Assembly: GCA_019510465.1 (NCBI GenBank)
Contig: JAEKKH010000185.1
Coordinates: 1-58,802, forward strand
Length of the DNA: 58,802 nt
Source of the DNA: Burkholderiales bacterium
Lineage (GTDB): Bacteria > Pseudomonadota > Gammaproteobacteria > Burkholderiales > Burkholderiaceae_C
Direction of reading: 5' to 3'
A program made the translations under genes and the position numbers. The notes beneath the pieces are model-generated. The model was not told the origin of the DNA. It searched no databases and saw only the letters and a program-made list of their open reading frames with translations. Shown here piece after piece: positions 38,223-50,900 of this stretch; the first letter of the stretch is position 1, and every line of letters begins with the position of its first letter.

Positions 38223-39847
38223 CTGGATTCCTTCGCGGCGGCCGCGCGTCGGGCGCTCGTGCCCGCGCGCCGGGCCGGCGCATTGCGTTTCGTATTGGGT
38301 GCTGACGCCGGCGTTGGTGACGGCGTCGTCGCGTCGCCGCTTTCCAGCGCGCGCCACAGCGCGATGACGGCGTAGGAGCGCCACGGCCGCCAGCTCTCGG
38401 CCAGGGCGATCGCCTGCGGCGCGTCGCGGGCCTGGGCGAGGCCCATCGCCTTGAGCAGGCCGATGTCGGTCGCCGGGAACGCGTCGGGCCAGCCCAGCAC
38501 GCGCAGCGCGAGCAGCTGCACCGTCCAGTCGCCGATGCCGGGCAACGCGAGCAGCGCCTCCTGGGTCGCGGCCAGCGGTGCGCCGCGATGCAGCGGCAGG
38601 CCGGCGACGACGGCGCGCGCCAGTGCCTGCAGGGCGGCCACGCGCTGGCGCACGATGCCCAGTTCGCCGATCGAGTCGGGCGTGGCGGCGGCGATGGTGG
38701 CGGCGTCGGGGAAGCACCGCTGCAGGCCGGGCCACGGCGTCTGCACCGGCGTGCCGAAACGCTCGATCAGGCGCCGCGTCAACGTGCGCGCGGCGGCCAC
38801 CGTCACCTGCTGGCCCAGGATGATGCGGGCGGCTGTCTCGAAGCCGTCGAAGCTGCCGGGCATGCGCAGGCCGGCGGTCATCGCCGAGCCGGGGTGCAGC
38901 GCCGCCAGCGTCTCCAGCAGCGGCGCCATGTGCGACGGGTCGGCGTCGAGATCCAGCGCGTGGCGCGCCGCCTCCACCAGCTTGCCGCTGTGGGCGGCGA
39001 GGTTGGGGCTGGCGCGCAGCTCGACCTCGTGGCGGCCGGCCAGGAACTCGATCTCGATCCAGCCGCGGGCCGGTTCCGAGAGGCGGCCGGCCTGGCCTGC
39101 TTCGTCGGCGGCCGCGCGGGGGGCGCTCCAGGTGCGGCGGATCGTGCGGCCGGCGACCTCTTCCACGCCGGCCAGCGTGCGCTGGTCCCAGAACGCCAGC
39201 ATGCTGTCGACGTCATACGGCGGGCGGTATCCCAGGCGCACCCGCAGGCCCGCGGCGCCTCCTGGTGCCGCCTGGGCCGCGCTGCCGGCCCGCCGCAGCG
39301 CGGTCGGGCTCAGGCGCACCTGCTCGGCGAAGACGGCGTTGAAGCGGCGCAGGCTCTCGAAGCCACAGGCCAGCGCCACCTCGGTGACGGGCAGCTCGGT
39401 GTCCGTCAGCAGCTGCTTGGCCTGCAGCAGGCGCTGCGTCGTGAGGTAGTCGATCGGGCTGACGCCGTGCGCCTGGGCGAACACCCGCCGCAAGTGGCGC
39501 TCGGTGACCCCCAGCCTGGCCGCGAGCTCGGGCATGCGCACCGCGGCGCCCACGCGCACGGCGTGGTCGATCATGCGCGCCGCGTGCTGCGCGAGCACCT
39601 GCGACGAGTCCATCAGGCTCAGGCCGGGGGCGAGCTCGGGCCGGCAGCGCAGGCAGGGCCGGAAGCCGGCCTGCTCCGCGAGCGCGGCATTCGGGTAGAA
39701 GCGGCAGTTCTCGCGGCGGGGCGTGCGCACGCGGCAGACCGGGCGGCAGTAGATGCGAGTCGACGTCACGCCCACGAAGAAGCGGCCGTCGAAGCGGGCG
39801 TCGTGCGTGGCCAGGGCCTTCCAGGCGGTGTCGGGATCGAGTTCCAT
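38219..39847 (-). CDS. ada: Ada-type methyl sensor/AraC regulator fused to AlkA 3-methyladenine glycosylase
   Basis: A 542-residue fusion for the adaptive response to alkylation. Residues 1-~75 are the Ada zinc domain, with Cys34, Cys38, Cys65 and Cys68; Cys34 corresponds to the phosphotriester methyl acceptor. Residues ~85-185 are an AraC helix-turn-helix (MPELAARLGVTERHLRRVFAQAHGVSPIDYLTTQRL). An AlkA N-terminal domain follows, then the HhH-GPD glycosylase with LPGIGDWTVQLLALRVLGWPDAFPATDIGL, which contains the helix-hairpin-helix and the catalytic Asp. The C-terminus is a basic Pro/Ala tail. It is predicted to sense methyl phosphotriesters and activate its own operon. The ATG 39847 matches the start of the zinc domain. 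Confidence 0.93.
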   Translation of the reverse strand: MELDPDTAWKALATHDARFDGRFFVGVTSTRIYCRPVCRVRTPRRENCRFYPNAALAEQAGFRPCLRCRPELAPGLSLMDSSQVLAQHAARMIDHAVRVGAAVRMPELAARLGVTERHLRRVFAQAHGVSPIDYLTTQRLLQAKQLLTDTELPVTEVALACGFESLRRFNAVFAEQVRLSPTALRRAGSAAQAAPGGAAGLRVRLGYRPPYDVDSMLAFWDQRTLAGVEEVAGRTIRRTWSAPRAAADEAGQAGRLSEPARGWIEIEFLAGRHEVELRASPNLAAHSGKLVEAARHALDLDADPSHMAPLLETLAALHPGSAMTAGLRMPGSFDGFETAARIILGQQVTVAAARTLTRRLIERFGTPVQTPWPGLQRCFPDAATIAAATPDSIGELGIVRQRVAALQALARAVVAGLPLHRGAPLAATQEALLALPGIGDWTVQLLALRVLGWPDAFPATDIGLLKAMGLAQARDAPQAIALAESWRPWRSYAVIALWRALESGDATTPSPTPASAPNTKRNAPARRAGTSARRAAAAKESR

Positions 39848-40136
39848 GCCGCCATCATAGGCACCCCGGCGACCATGACTCGCCGTTTTCGGACACATGG
39901 ATTCGAGCCCGGCGAGACGCTTTCGTGACGATCTCGTGGCAGCACCGCAACACGAATAGGGGTTCTGGCCGATACCCCCCACAGCACCTGGGGCGCCGGT
40001 TGTAAAACCCTCTGGTGGGGGATGCGCTGCCCGTCTGTTCGGGTAAGAATCCCCCCGGGACGTGGCCAGCTCCGGACGGCCACGCGAGACAGACAAAGCG
40101 TCCCCGCGCCATGCGGGGCAGAGGAAGGAGAGCGAG
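39848..40136. promoter_or_regulatory. Divergent region between ada and the two-partner secretion genes
   Basis: 289 bp with no gene. Toward the secretion genes there are several hairpins: gtggcc/ggccac (about 40061-40084) and ccccgc/gcgggg (about 40102-40119), the second just before the ribosome-binding site. A TAAGAAT at 40044-40050 could be a -10 element. Nothing matches a riboswitch that I know. Confidence 0.4.
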
Positions 40137-41867
40137 TTGAAATCTCATACCCTTGGCGGGTTGGGCTACGTCGTCGTGGCTCTTGCGGGCCTGAATGCCG
40201 CACCGTTGTTCGCGCAGACCGCGCCTCCCAATGCCAACGCCGGTCGCGCCCTCGAATCCTCCACCCCTCCGCAGCCCAGGGAAATCAAGAAGGACGCCAA
40301 CGTCCTGCCGCCCACCGAGCCCGCGCGCGCGCCCTCGGGCAGCGACACCGGTCCCACCTTGCTGGTCAAGGGCTTCCAGGTCACGGGCAACACGATCTTC
40401 ACGAGCGAGGAGCTGCTCGCCCTCGTGCACCCCTGGGTCGGCAAGCCGGCCGGCACCGACCAGCTGCTCGATGCCGCCGAAGCCATCAAGAATCGCTACA
40501 AGGACGCCGGCTTCTTCCTGACGCAGGTATTCGTGCCGGCGCAGGAGGTGCCGGACGGCATCGTCACGCTGCGCGTGCTCGAGGCCCGCATCGGCGAGAC
40601 GCATGCCGAGGTCAACACCGAGCGCGTGTCGCCGGCCATCGTCGATGGCTACATGCGCCTGCTGCCCAAGGGCGCGGCCGTCACCGAGCAGAACGTCGAG
40701 CGACCGCTGCTGCTGCTCAATGACTTGCCCGGCCTCAAGGTCAGCTCGGTGCTGCGCCCCGGCGCATCGACGGGCGAGGCCGACCTGCTCGTGAAGGTCG
40801 CCGACGACGGCAAGACCTTCGGCGGCGACGGCTACGTCGACAACGCCGGCAACGAGAGCACCGGCTACGTCCGCGTCGGTGCCGACCTCGTCGCCAACGG
40901 CCTGCTGGGCCAGGGCGAGTCGTGGACGCTGGGCGGCCTGGCCACCGAGCACAACGGCGTCGACATCGTGCGCGGCGGCGTCACGGCGCCGGTCGGCCCC
41001 TACGGCACCAAGGCGACGGCCAGCCTCACCTACCTGCACTACAACGTCCTGAAGCTGACGGACCTGCACGCCGACGGCTATGCCGCGGTCGGCGCCCTCA
41101 TGGTGCAGCACCCGGTGATCCGCTCGCGCAACTTCAACCTGTTCGCGGTCGCGGGCGGCGACATCAAGGACCTGGACGACCGTACCGTGTACGGCACCGT
41201 CCACAACGAGCGCCTGCTCTACATCGGCCACCTGGGCGTCACCGGCGACTTCCGCGACGAACGCTTCGGCGGCTCGCTCAACAGCTTCACGCTGACGCTC
41301 AACGCCGGCGACAACCGGATCCAGACCTCCGAGTCGCTCACGAACGACCTGAGGCCGGACTTCGGCCACAAGACGAGCGGCATGTTCGAGCACATCGACG
41401 GCGACTACCAGCGCCTGCAGGCCATCACCGAGACGACCAGCGTCCTGCTGTCGATGCGCGGCCAGCTCGCGTTCCAGAACCTGGACACGTCGGAGAAGTC
41501 CTCGCTCGGCGGCCCGCACGGCGTGCGCGCCTTCGCGGTGGGCGACGGCGTCGGCGACGACGTCTTCCTGGGCACGCTGGAACTGCGCCAGCGCGTGCCG
41601 GCCTGGTCGCTGTTCAACGCACCGTTCGTGCTCAGCGCATTCGTCGACGGCGGCCGCTACAAGAACTGGCACGACCCGCTGACCGGGCTGAACCACGACA
41701 CCAACAACGTGGGCACGCTGGGTGGCTACGGTCTTGGCCTGAACCTGACCAGCCGCGACGACTTCCAGTTCAGGCTGGACGTCGCGCGGCGCATCAACCG
41801 ATCCGACCTGCCGGGATCCGACAACCGCAAGACGCGGGCGTGGGCATCGCTGCAGAAGTGGTTCTGA
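40137..41867 (+). CDS. Two-partner secretion outer-membrane transporter (ShlB/FhaC/HecB family, TpsB)
   Basis: Omp85-type barrel that exports the adhesin encoded next. It starts with TTG at 40137, supported by ggaaggag about eight bases upstream, giving 576 residues with a signal peptide ending near LFAQT. After a Pro-rich linker comes a POTRA_2 domain (about 75-160: TLLVKGFQVTGNTIFTSEELLALVHPWVG... GFFLTQVFVPAQEVPDGIVTLRVLEARIG), then a second POTRA-like region and a barrel with VDNAGNESTGYVRVGADLVANGLLGQGES and GGPHGVRAFAVGDGVGDD. The protein ends in Phe (ASLQKWF), as outer-membrane barrels do. It lies 80 bp before its substrate gene. Confidence 0.93.
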   Translation: MKSHTLGGLGYVVVALAGLNAAPLFAQTAPPNANAGRALESSTPPQPREIKKDANVLPPTEPARAPSGSDTGPTLLVKGFQVTGNTIFTSEELLALVHPWVGKPAGTDQLLDAAEAIKNRYKDAGFFLTQVFVPAQEVPDGIVTLRVLEARIGETHAEVNTERVSPAIVDGYMRLLPKGAAVTEQNVERPLLLLNDLPGLKVSSVLRPGASTGEADLLVKVADDGKTFGGDGYVDNAGNESTGYVRVGADLVANGLLGQGESWTLGGLATEHNGVDIVRGGVTAPVGPYGTKATASLTYLHYNVLKLTDLHADGYAAVGALMVQHPVIRSRNFNLFAVAGGDIKDLDDRTVYGTVHNERLLYIGHLGVTGDFRDERFGGSLNSFTLTLNAGDNRIQTSESLTNDLRPDFGHKTSGMFEHIDGDYQRLQAITETTSVLLSMRGQLAFQNLDTSEKSSLGGPHGVRAFAVGDGVGDDVFLGTLELRQRVPAWSLFNAPFVLSAFVDGGRYKNWHDPLTGLNHDTNNVGTLGGYGLGLNLTSRDDFQFRLDVARRINRSDLPGSDNRKTRAWASLQKWF

Positions 41868-41949
41868 TCTGAGGGGGAGCCCGCGGCCGTCGCGGGGTCC
41901 GTGGGATTCGTTGGCGCGCCGCCGGGCGCATCGCTCGCCGCGCCTTGAA

Positions 41950-44900
41950 ATGCTGGGGGTTGTCGTGGAAAAGTCCAAGTCTTCGCTGTCGTCTTCTTCG
42001 ATGCTGTGCGTGCGCCAGATGGTGCTGCGCGTCGGATTCAAGTTCAAGCTCGCGACCGCGCGCGTGCGCACGCCGCGCCCGAGCCGCCTGTTGATGGCGC
42101 TGCTGGCCGGCTGCGGCGTGCAGGCGGCGTTCGCGCTGCCCCAGGGCGGCCAGGTGGCATCCGGCGGCGTGACGATCGGCACGCCGGCGAACAACTCGCT
42201 CAACATCACCCAGACCACCAACCAGGGCGTCATCAACTGGCAGTCCTTCAACGTCGCGAGCGGCGAGAAGGTGACCTTCCAGCAGCCGGGCGCCACGTCC
42301 AGCACGCTCAATCGCGTCGTCGGCAGCGACCCCACGGCGATCTTCGGCCAGATCAACGCGAACGGCCAGGTCTTCCTGATCAACAACAGCGGCGTGCTGT
42401 TCGCGCCGGGCGCGCAGGTCAATGCGGCGGGACTCGTCGCCTCGACGCTGCAACTGAGCGACAGCGACTACCTCGCCGGCCACTACGTCCTGAACGGCGC
42501 GGGCGGCAGCGTCAGCAACCAGGGCGTGATCAAGGCCGGCTTCGTGGCGCTGGCGGGTTCGCAGGTGTCCAACACCGGGACCATCATCGCCAACGGCGGC
42601 ACCGCCGCCCTCGCCGCCGGTGACCGCGTCACCCTCAACCTGATCGGCAGCGACCTGGTGTCGATGTCGGTCGACGCGCCCACGGCGGCCGCGCAGGTGC
42701 GCGCCGGCGGCGTGGTGCAGGCCGACGGCGGCCAGGTGCTGATCTCGGCCAAGGCGGCGGACGCGATGCTGGGCACGGTCGTCAACGTCGACGGCATCGT
42801 GCAGGCGCGCTCCATCGGCTCGCGCAACGGCGTCATCTCGCTCGATGGCGGCAACTCGGGCGTGGTCTCGGTCAGCGGCACGCTGGACGCCAGCGGCAAG
42901 GGCGCGGGCGAGACGGGCGGCGGCGTCAGGATCACTGGCGCGAACGTCGGCCTGTTCGACCACGCCGCGGTCGACGCCTCCGGCGACGCCGGCGGCGGCG
43001 TCGTGCGCATCGGCGGCGACTGGCACGGCGCGGGCGCCGACGGCGACGCCAATGCGAGCCAGGCCTACGTCGGCTCGAATGCCACGATCGCCGCCAACGC
43101 GATCACCGCCGGCAAGGGCGGCAACGTCGTGGTCTGGTCCGACGACCACACCCAGTTCTTCGGTTCGATCGATGCGCGCGGCGGCGCTGCCGGCGGCGAT
43201 GGCGGCAACGTCGAGACCTCGGGCCATGCACTGCATGTCAACGGCAAGGTGGACGCCTCGTCCGCTGCCGGCCACGGCGGCAACTGGCTGCTCGACCCGA
43301 TCGACGTCAACATCACCCACACGGGCACCACCGACATCATCCCCTCGGGCGGCGTCTGGCGCAGTTCCTCGGGCAACTCCACGATCGTCGACAGCGACCT
43401 CGGCGCGGCGCTGATGAGCGGCACCAACGTCCAGGTGCAGACGAACAACACCACCCCCGGCAACGGCGACATCACCGTCACCGGCCAGGTCGTCGCCGCC
43501 CTGACCGGCAGCCAGTCCGCGACGCTGTCGCTGGAAGCCATCCGCAACATCACGTTCACGGGCGGCTCGATCTCGTCGGCCGACGGCACCGCGCTGACGG
43601 TCAACCTGAACGCCGGCACGAACAACAGCCACGTCTCGCCGGGCTCGAACACGAGCACCATCACGATGGACGCGGCGTCGTCCATCAACCTGGGCACGAG
43701 CGGCGCGTCCGCCCTGACCGCGACGGCCAAGGGCAACATCCAGCTCGGGGGCCTGACGGTGGGCAGCGGCGGCGTGCAGGTCACGTCCAATGGCGGCGCG
43801 GTCACGCAGTCCAGCGCGCTGACGGTCAACGGCACGCTGACCACGAACACGGCCAATGGCAACGTCACGCTCGACACGGCCGGCAACGGCATCGGCACCT
43901 ACGCGGGCGACGCGGGCACGGGCGCCGTGTCGATCCACAACGGCTCCACGCTGACCCTCGGCGACATCACCGCCAGCAGCCTCGGCGTCGACACGACGGC
44001 CAACAACAGCGACGTCGCGCACGCCGGCGGCACCGACCTGAACGTCAGCGGCGGCGTCACGATCAATGCCGGCACCGGCGCGATCACGGCGGGCAGCACG
44101 ACCAGCGCGATCGGGCACATCGGCACGACGGGCCATGCGACCGACCTGTCGGCCGGCACGCTGGCGCTGGACAATGTCTCGGCCACGACGCTGACCACGC
44201 ACACGGGCACCACCGGCAGCGTCACGACGACCGGCGGAGCCACGATCACGGCCGCCAGCACCGACCTGCATGCCGGCACCGGCGGCGTGACGCTCCTCGA
44301 CGGCAACACCATCGGCAGCTACGGCGCGAACACCACCGGCAGCGCGAGCTTCACGAACAACGCAGGCATCACCCTCGGCAACGTGACGGCGGCCTCGTTG
44401 ACGGTCGACACGAGCGGCGGCAACGGAACCGTCGGCCAGGCCGCGAGCACCGACCTGCAGATCACCAACGGCGCGACCATCCTGGCCGGCTCCGGCGACA
44501 TCGCCGTCGGCAGCACCGCCAGCACCATCGGACACCTCTTCTCCGCTGGCCATGCCACGAGCCTGACGGCCGCCAGCCTGGTGCTGGACAACATTTCAGC
44601 GACGACGTTGACGACCAACACCGGCGCGACGGGCAGCGTGTCGCAACGGACCGGCAGCGCGATCCATGCGACGACGAGCGCCACGCTCAACGCCGGCAGC
44701 GGCGGCGTCGCGCTGTCGGGCATCACGGCTCCCGCGCTCACGGTCGACACGCATGCCAACAACGGCGCGGTGACCCAGGTCGCCGGCACCGACCTGTCGG
44801 TCAGCGGCGGGCTGACGATCGATGCCGGCAGCGCCAGCGTGACGGCGGGCAGCACGGCCAGCACGATCGGCCATGTCGCTTCCAGCGGTGGCGCCACCAC

Positions 44901-47900
44901 GCTCAAGGCGAGCACGCTGGTGCTCGACACCATCGACGCCTCGACGCTGACGACGGCCACCGGCGCGGCGGGAAGCGTCACGCAGAGCGGCGGCGGCACG
45001 ATCACGGCCACCTCCACCGACCTGCACGCGGGCACCGGCGGCGTCACGCTGGTCAACGGCGACTCGATCGGCACGTACGGCGTCAGCACCACGGGCGCGG
45101 CGAGCATCACGAACAGCGGCGGGGTCAACCTGGGCAACGTGACGGCCACCGGCCTGACGGTCGATACCAGCGCGGGCAACGGCAGCGTTTCGCAGGCGGC
45201 CAGCACGGGCCTGTCGATCAGTGGCGGGCTGACGATCACGGCGGGCACGGGCGGCGTCTCGGCCGGCAGCACCTCCAGCACGATCGGCCATGTCGCGTCC
45301 AGCGGCGGGGCCACCACGCTGAAGGGGACCAGCCTGGCGCTGGACGACATCACCGCCACCTCGCTGTCGACGGCCACGGGCGCCGCTGGCAGCGTCACGC
45401 AGACCGGTGGCCACACGATCACCGCCACCACGACCGACCTGCATGCGGGTACCGGCGGGGTGACGCTCGTCAACGGCAACACGATCGGCACGTACGGCGC
45501 CAACACGACCGGGTCCGCGAGCTTCACCAACAACGGTGGCGTCAACGTGGGCAACGTGACGGCGGCATCGCTGGTCGTCGACACGAGCGCCGGCAATGGC
45601 GTCATCTCGCATGCCGCTGGAACGGGCCTGGCGATCACCAACGGCGCGACGTTCACGGCGGGCTCGGGAAGCATCACCGCGGGCAGCGCGACCAGCACGA
45701 TCGGCCACGTCGCTTCCAGCGGGGGCGCCACCACGCTGACCGCCTCCAGCCTCGTGCTGGACAACATCACGGCCACGTCGCTGACGACGGCCACGGGCGT
45801 CACGGGCAACGTCACGCAGACGGGCGGCGACGCCATCACCGCCGCCAGCACCACCTTCGGCGCGGGCACCGGCGGCGCCACGATCGGCAACGCCGGCAAC
45901 GCGATCACGTCCTGGGGCGCGAACACCACCGGCACGGCGTCGTTCACGTCGACCGGCGCGGTCGCGCTCGGCCCGGTCAGCGCCAATTCGCTGTCCGTCC
46001 ATGCGGGCGGCGCCATCACGCAGAGCAGCGGGACCGTCGCGGTCGGCAGCACCAGCAGCCTCGACGCCGCCGGCGCCGACATCACGCTCGGCGCCATCGG
46101 CAACACGTTCGGCGGCCTGGTCAGCGTCAACCACGCGGGCACCGCCACGATCGGCGACACCGGCGTCCTGGGCGTGCACCTGGCCAACACCACCAACGGC
46201 GCGCTCACGTCCACCGGCGCCCTGACCGTCGACGGCGCCACCACCGGCACCCTGTCGGCCAGCGGCAACGGCGTGGCGCTCGGCAGCGGCTCCGGCGCCC
46301 TCCATGTCGGCAGCACGCTGACGGCCAGCAGCGGCAGCGCCGACATCACGCAGGGCAACACGCTCACCGTGGGCAGCACCAGCTCGCTGAACGCGGGCAG
46401 CCACAACGTGGCGCTCGCCAACGGCGCCAACACCTTCGGCGGCACGGTCACCGCCACGGGCACCTCGGTCAGCATCGCGGCCACCGGCCCGCTCGACGCC
46501 AACGTCACGCTGACCGGCGGCACCGGCGACCTCACGCTGGCGTCCACCGGCGCGCTGAGCGGTCCGACGGCCGTCGCGACGACCGGCAACATCTCGCTGA
46601 CCACCGGCGGGGCGCTCACCACGGCCGGCGCGCTGAGCGGCCACGACGTGTCGCTCACCGGCACCAGTGTCAGCGTCGGCAACGACGTCACGGCCAGCCA
46701 CGACCTGGCGCTGCACGCCACGGGCGGCGCCATCTCGCAGACGGCCGGCACCGTCGCGGCCGCGGGCGCGACGTCGCTGACGGCCGCCGGCGCCGGCAAC
46801 ACGATCACCCTGACCGGCGCGTCCAACAGCCTCGTCGGTGCGGTCACGGTCAGCGGCAGCACCGTCAACGTCACCGACGCGAGCGCCCTGACCATCTCGG
46901 GCACCACCAGCGCCGACCTCACGGCCACCGGCTCCGGCATCACCTTCGGCGCCGGCGCGACCGCGGTCGGCGGGGCCCTGGTGGCCAACGCCGGCGCCGG
47001 CGCGATCGCGCAGAGCGGCGCGGTGTCGGTCGCGGGCACCAGCACGCTCAACGGCGGGACGGTGACCCTGGCCAACGCCAGCAACGCCTTCACCGGCCAG
47101 GTGAGCGCGACCGCCTCGGCGATCAACATCGGCGCCGCCGGCAACCTCGCCGTCACGCCCAACATGCCCGTGGGCACCGGCGACCTGACGCTGGCGGCCT
47201 ACGGCTCGAGCGCGACGCTGACCATCCCGGGCGGCGCCATCTCCACCAGCGGCGACGTGTCGCTGACCGCCGGCGGCGGCCTGAGCACGAGCGGCGACAT
47301 CAGCGCCCGCAACGTCACCCTCGGCGGCGGCGCGCTGACCATCGGCAACCACATCAACGCGACCGGCACGTTCAACGCCACGTCGACGTCCACGATCACG
47401 GAGACCGGCAGCGGCGACATCCACGCCGCCGGCCTGGCGACGCTGGACGCCGGCGCCAACGCGATCACGCTGGCCGCGGCCACCAACAATTTCGGCGCGG
47501 TCACGGCCACGGGCGGCGCGGTGACCATCGTCGACGCCGACGCGATGTCCGTGCACCTGGCCAGCGCCACCAGCGCCAACCTGACGGCCACTGCCGGCGT
47601 GCTGGGCGTCGACGGCACGACCAGCGCGGGCGACCTCACCATCGCCGGCCAGGGCATCGTCTTCGGCGGCGGCTCGACGTCGGTGCACGGCGCGCTGACC
47701 GCCAACAGCGGCGCGGGCACCCTCGCGCAGACGGGCAACGTCGCGGTGACGGGCACCACCACGCTCGACGCCGGCAGCGCCGCGATCACGCTGGCCAATC
47801 CGGGCAACGACTTCGCCGGCGCCGTCACGGCCCACGGCGGCGCGATCGCGTTGACCGACATCAACGCGCTGACGGCGCACGTCACCGGCAGCGGCGACGC

Positions 47901-50900
47901 CGCGCTGGTCGCGGGCGGCTTGCTGAGCGTCGACGGCAGCAGCACGAACATGGCCGCCAGCGGCAACGGCATCGTGTTCGGCGCCACCTCCACCGGGGCG
48001 CTGCAGGCCGACGGCGGCACCGGCACGATCATCCAGACCGGCGCGCTCACCTTGTCGAACAACGTGGCGCTGACGGCCACCGGCCACGACATCACGCTGA
48101 CCAACGCCGCCAACAACCTGGGCTCCAACGCCAGCACGTTCGCCGGCGCGAACGTGGCGCTGACCTCGACGGGCGCGCTGTCGGCGGGCGGCACCGCCAC
48201 CGGCAACCTCGCGCTGAACGGCACGGCCGTCACCTTGGGCGCGAGCACCGTCGGCGGCACGCTGGTCGTCACGGGCCACGGCGGCATCGCCGGCGCGAAC
48301 CCGGTCGTCGTCGGCGGGGCCAGCACGCTGGACGCCGGCAGCGCCGGCATCACGCTGTCGAGCGCGGGCAACCACTTCGGCGGCCTCGTCACGGCCACCG
48401 GCGGCGCGGTCACGCTTGCCGATTCCGGTGCGCTGAGCACGCACCTGGCGGCCGCCAGCAGCGCCACGCTGAACGCGGGCGGCGCCGTCACGGTCGACGG
48501 CGCCACCACCGGCAACCTGTCGGCCGCCGGCAGCAGCGTCTCGCTGGGGGCCACCACGGTCGGCGGCACGCTGACGGCCACGGCGTCCACCGGCGCCATC
48601 GCGCAGACCGGTGCGGTCGCCGTCACGGGCGCGAGCACCCTGGACGCCACCGCCGGCGCCGTCACGCTGGCCAATCCGGCCAACGATTTCGGCGGCGTGG
48701 TCACGGCCAGCGGAAGCAGTGTCAGCCTGGCGGACGCGAATGCGCTGACAGCCCACGTCAACAGCAGCGGCAACGCCACCCTGGGCGCAGGCGGCGCGCT
48801 GTCGGTCGACGGCACGGTCGGCGGCGCCCTCGGCGCCACCAGCACCGGCCCGATCACGCAGACGGCGGCGCTGACGGTGGGCGGCCCCAGCGTGCTCGAC
48901 GCCGGCACCGCGGCCATCACGCTCGTCACCACCGGCAACGACTTCGGCGGCGCCGTCACCGCCGCCGGCAGCACGGTATCTCTCGCCGACGCCAACGCGC
49001 TGGCGGCGCACGTCACCAGCAGCGCCGGGACCACGCTCAACGCGGGCGGTGCGCTGGCGGTCGACGGCACGGTCGGCGGCAGCCTCGCGGCCGTCGGCAA
49101 CGGCGCGATGACGCAATCGGCCGCGCTGACGGTCGGCGGCACCAGCACGCTCAACGCCGGCACCGGCGCGATCACCCTGGCCAACGCGGGCAACGACTTC
49201 ACCGGCGCCGTCTCCGCCACCGGCGGGGCGATCAGCCTGACCGACACCAATGCGCTCAACGCGCACCTCGGTGGCGCGAGTTCGGCCACCCTGAACGCGG
49301 GCGGCGCGCTGGCGGTCGACGGCAACACCAGCGGCGCGCTGACGGCCAACGGCAACGGCCTGGTGCTCGGGGCCACGACGGTCGGCGGCAACCTGGCGGC
49401 CAGCAGCGGCACCGGCAGCATCACGCAATCCGGCACCCTGGCGGTGACGGGCACGTCCACGCTCGACGGCGGCGGCCATGCCGTCACGCTGGCCAATGTC
49501 GCCAACGACTTCGGCGGCGCCGTCACGGCCACCGGCGGCGCTGTGACGCTGTCGGATGCCAACGCGTTGACGGCGCACCTGACGGCCACCAGCGCGACGC
49601 TCGTCGCGGGCTCGCAGCTGATCGCCGACGGCGCCACCAGCGGCACCGTCACGGTCACGGCCGCGTCGGCGGACGTCGAACAGGCGGGCGCGCTGAAGGT
49701 GAGCCTGAACAACGTCGGCAGCGCGGTGGTGAAGTCCGGCGCGGCGCTGCAGGTCGACGGCAACAGCACCGGCAACCTCACCGCCACCGGGTCGGCGGTC
49801 ACCCTCGGCGGCAGCACGCTCGCCGTCGGCGGCAACCTGGCCGCCACGTCGACGGCCGGCGACATCACGCAGGCCGGCACGCTGTCGGTCACCGGCACCA
49901 GCACGCTGGCCGCCGGCTCGGGCAACGTCACGCTCGCCGACACCGCCAACGCCCTCGGCGGCGCGGTGACGGCCTCGGGCGCCAACGTCACGCTGGCCGA
50001 CGCGTCGGCGCTGACGGCGCACCTCGCGGCCAACGGCAGCGCCACGTTGACCTCGGCCAGCGGCCTGACGGTCGACGGCAGCGCCGGCGCGCTCAACGCG
50101 ACCGGCACCAGCGTGGCCTTCGGGGCCGCGGGCACGACGGTCAACGGCGCGCTGACGACCAACGGCGGCGGCGTCAGCCAGTCGGGTGCGCTCGCGGTCT
50201 CGGGCCTGTCGACGTTCAATGCCGGCACGGGCGACATCCTGCTCGCGTCGCCGGGCACCAACCTGCAGGGCGCGATCACGGCCACCGGCCACACGATCAG
50301 CCTGAGCGACGCGCACGCGATCGACGCCAGCGTCACCGCCACGGGCGACGTGACGCTGGCCTCCACCGGCGACGTCACGACCAAGGGCACGTTCAACGGC
50401 GGCCTGACGATCAGTGGCGCGAAGGTCACGCTCGACCAGGGCACGCTCGCGACGCCGATGGCGATCGGCGGCAAGCTGGACGTCACCTCCACCGGCAACA
50501 CCTCGCTGAGCTATGTCACGGCAAAGAGCGTGCAGGTCTCGGCGGGCGGCGCGCTGTCGCTGGACGGCACCCTGAAGTCCACCGGCGGCGACGTCACCCT
50601 CAAGGCCAACACGATCCAGGGCGTCAACAAGCTGGGCGCCATCGATGCGGCGGCGGGCACCACGGTGTCGCTGGACACCGCCGGCGGCGGCAACGTCGGC
50701 AAGGTCACGCCGACGCTCGGGCTGCTCGATGCCGATGCGATCATCTCGTTGCTGGGCGCCTCCGGCCAGAGCGGCCTGATCGTCAAGTTCAGCGCGGGCA
50801 GCAGCGCCTGGTTCCGCGTGAGCTCGCAGCAGCAGACCGCGCTGCTGCAGCCGCAGTCGACCATCTCGTCGCAGACCTTCTTCTGCGACATGGCGACCTG

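Noticed and set aside
40000..40136. A riboswitch (for example c-di-GMP type) upstream of the two-partner secretion genes
   Set aside because: Hairpins are present, but I could not find the conserved core sequences of the c-di-GMP class or any other riboswitch I know.
39848..41949. The secretion pair as a contact-dependent inhibition (CDI) system
   Set aside because: The adhesin lacks the VENN-type motif and toxin domain at its C-terminus, and no small immunity gene follows before the kinase.
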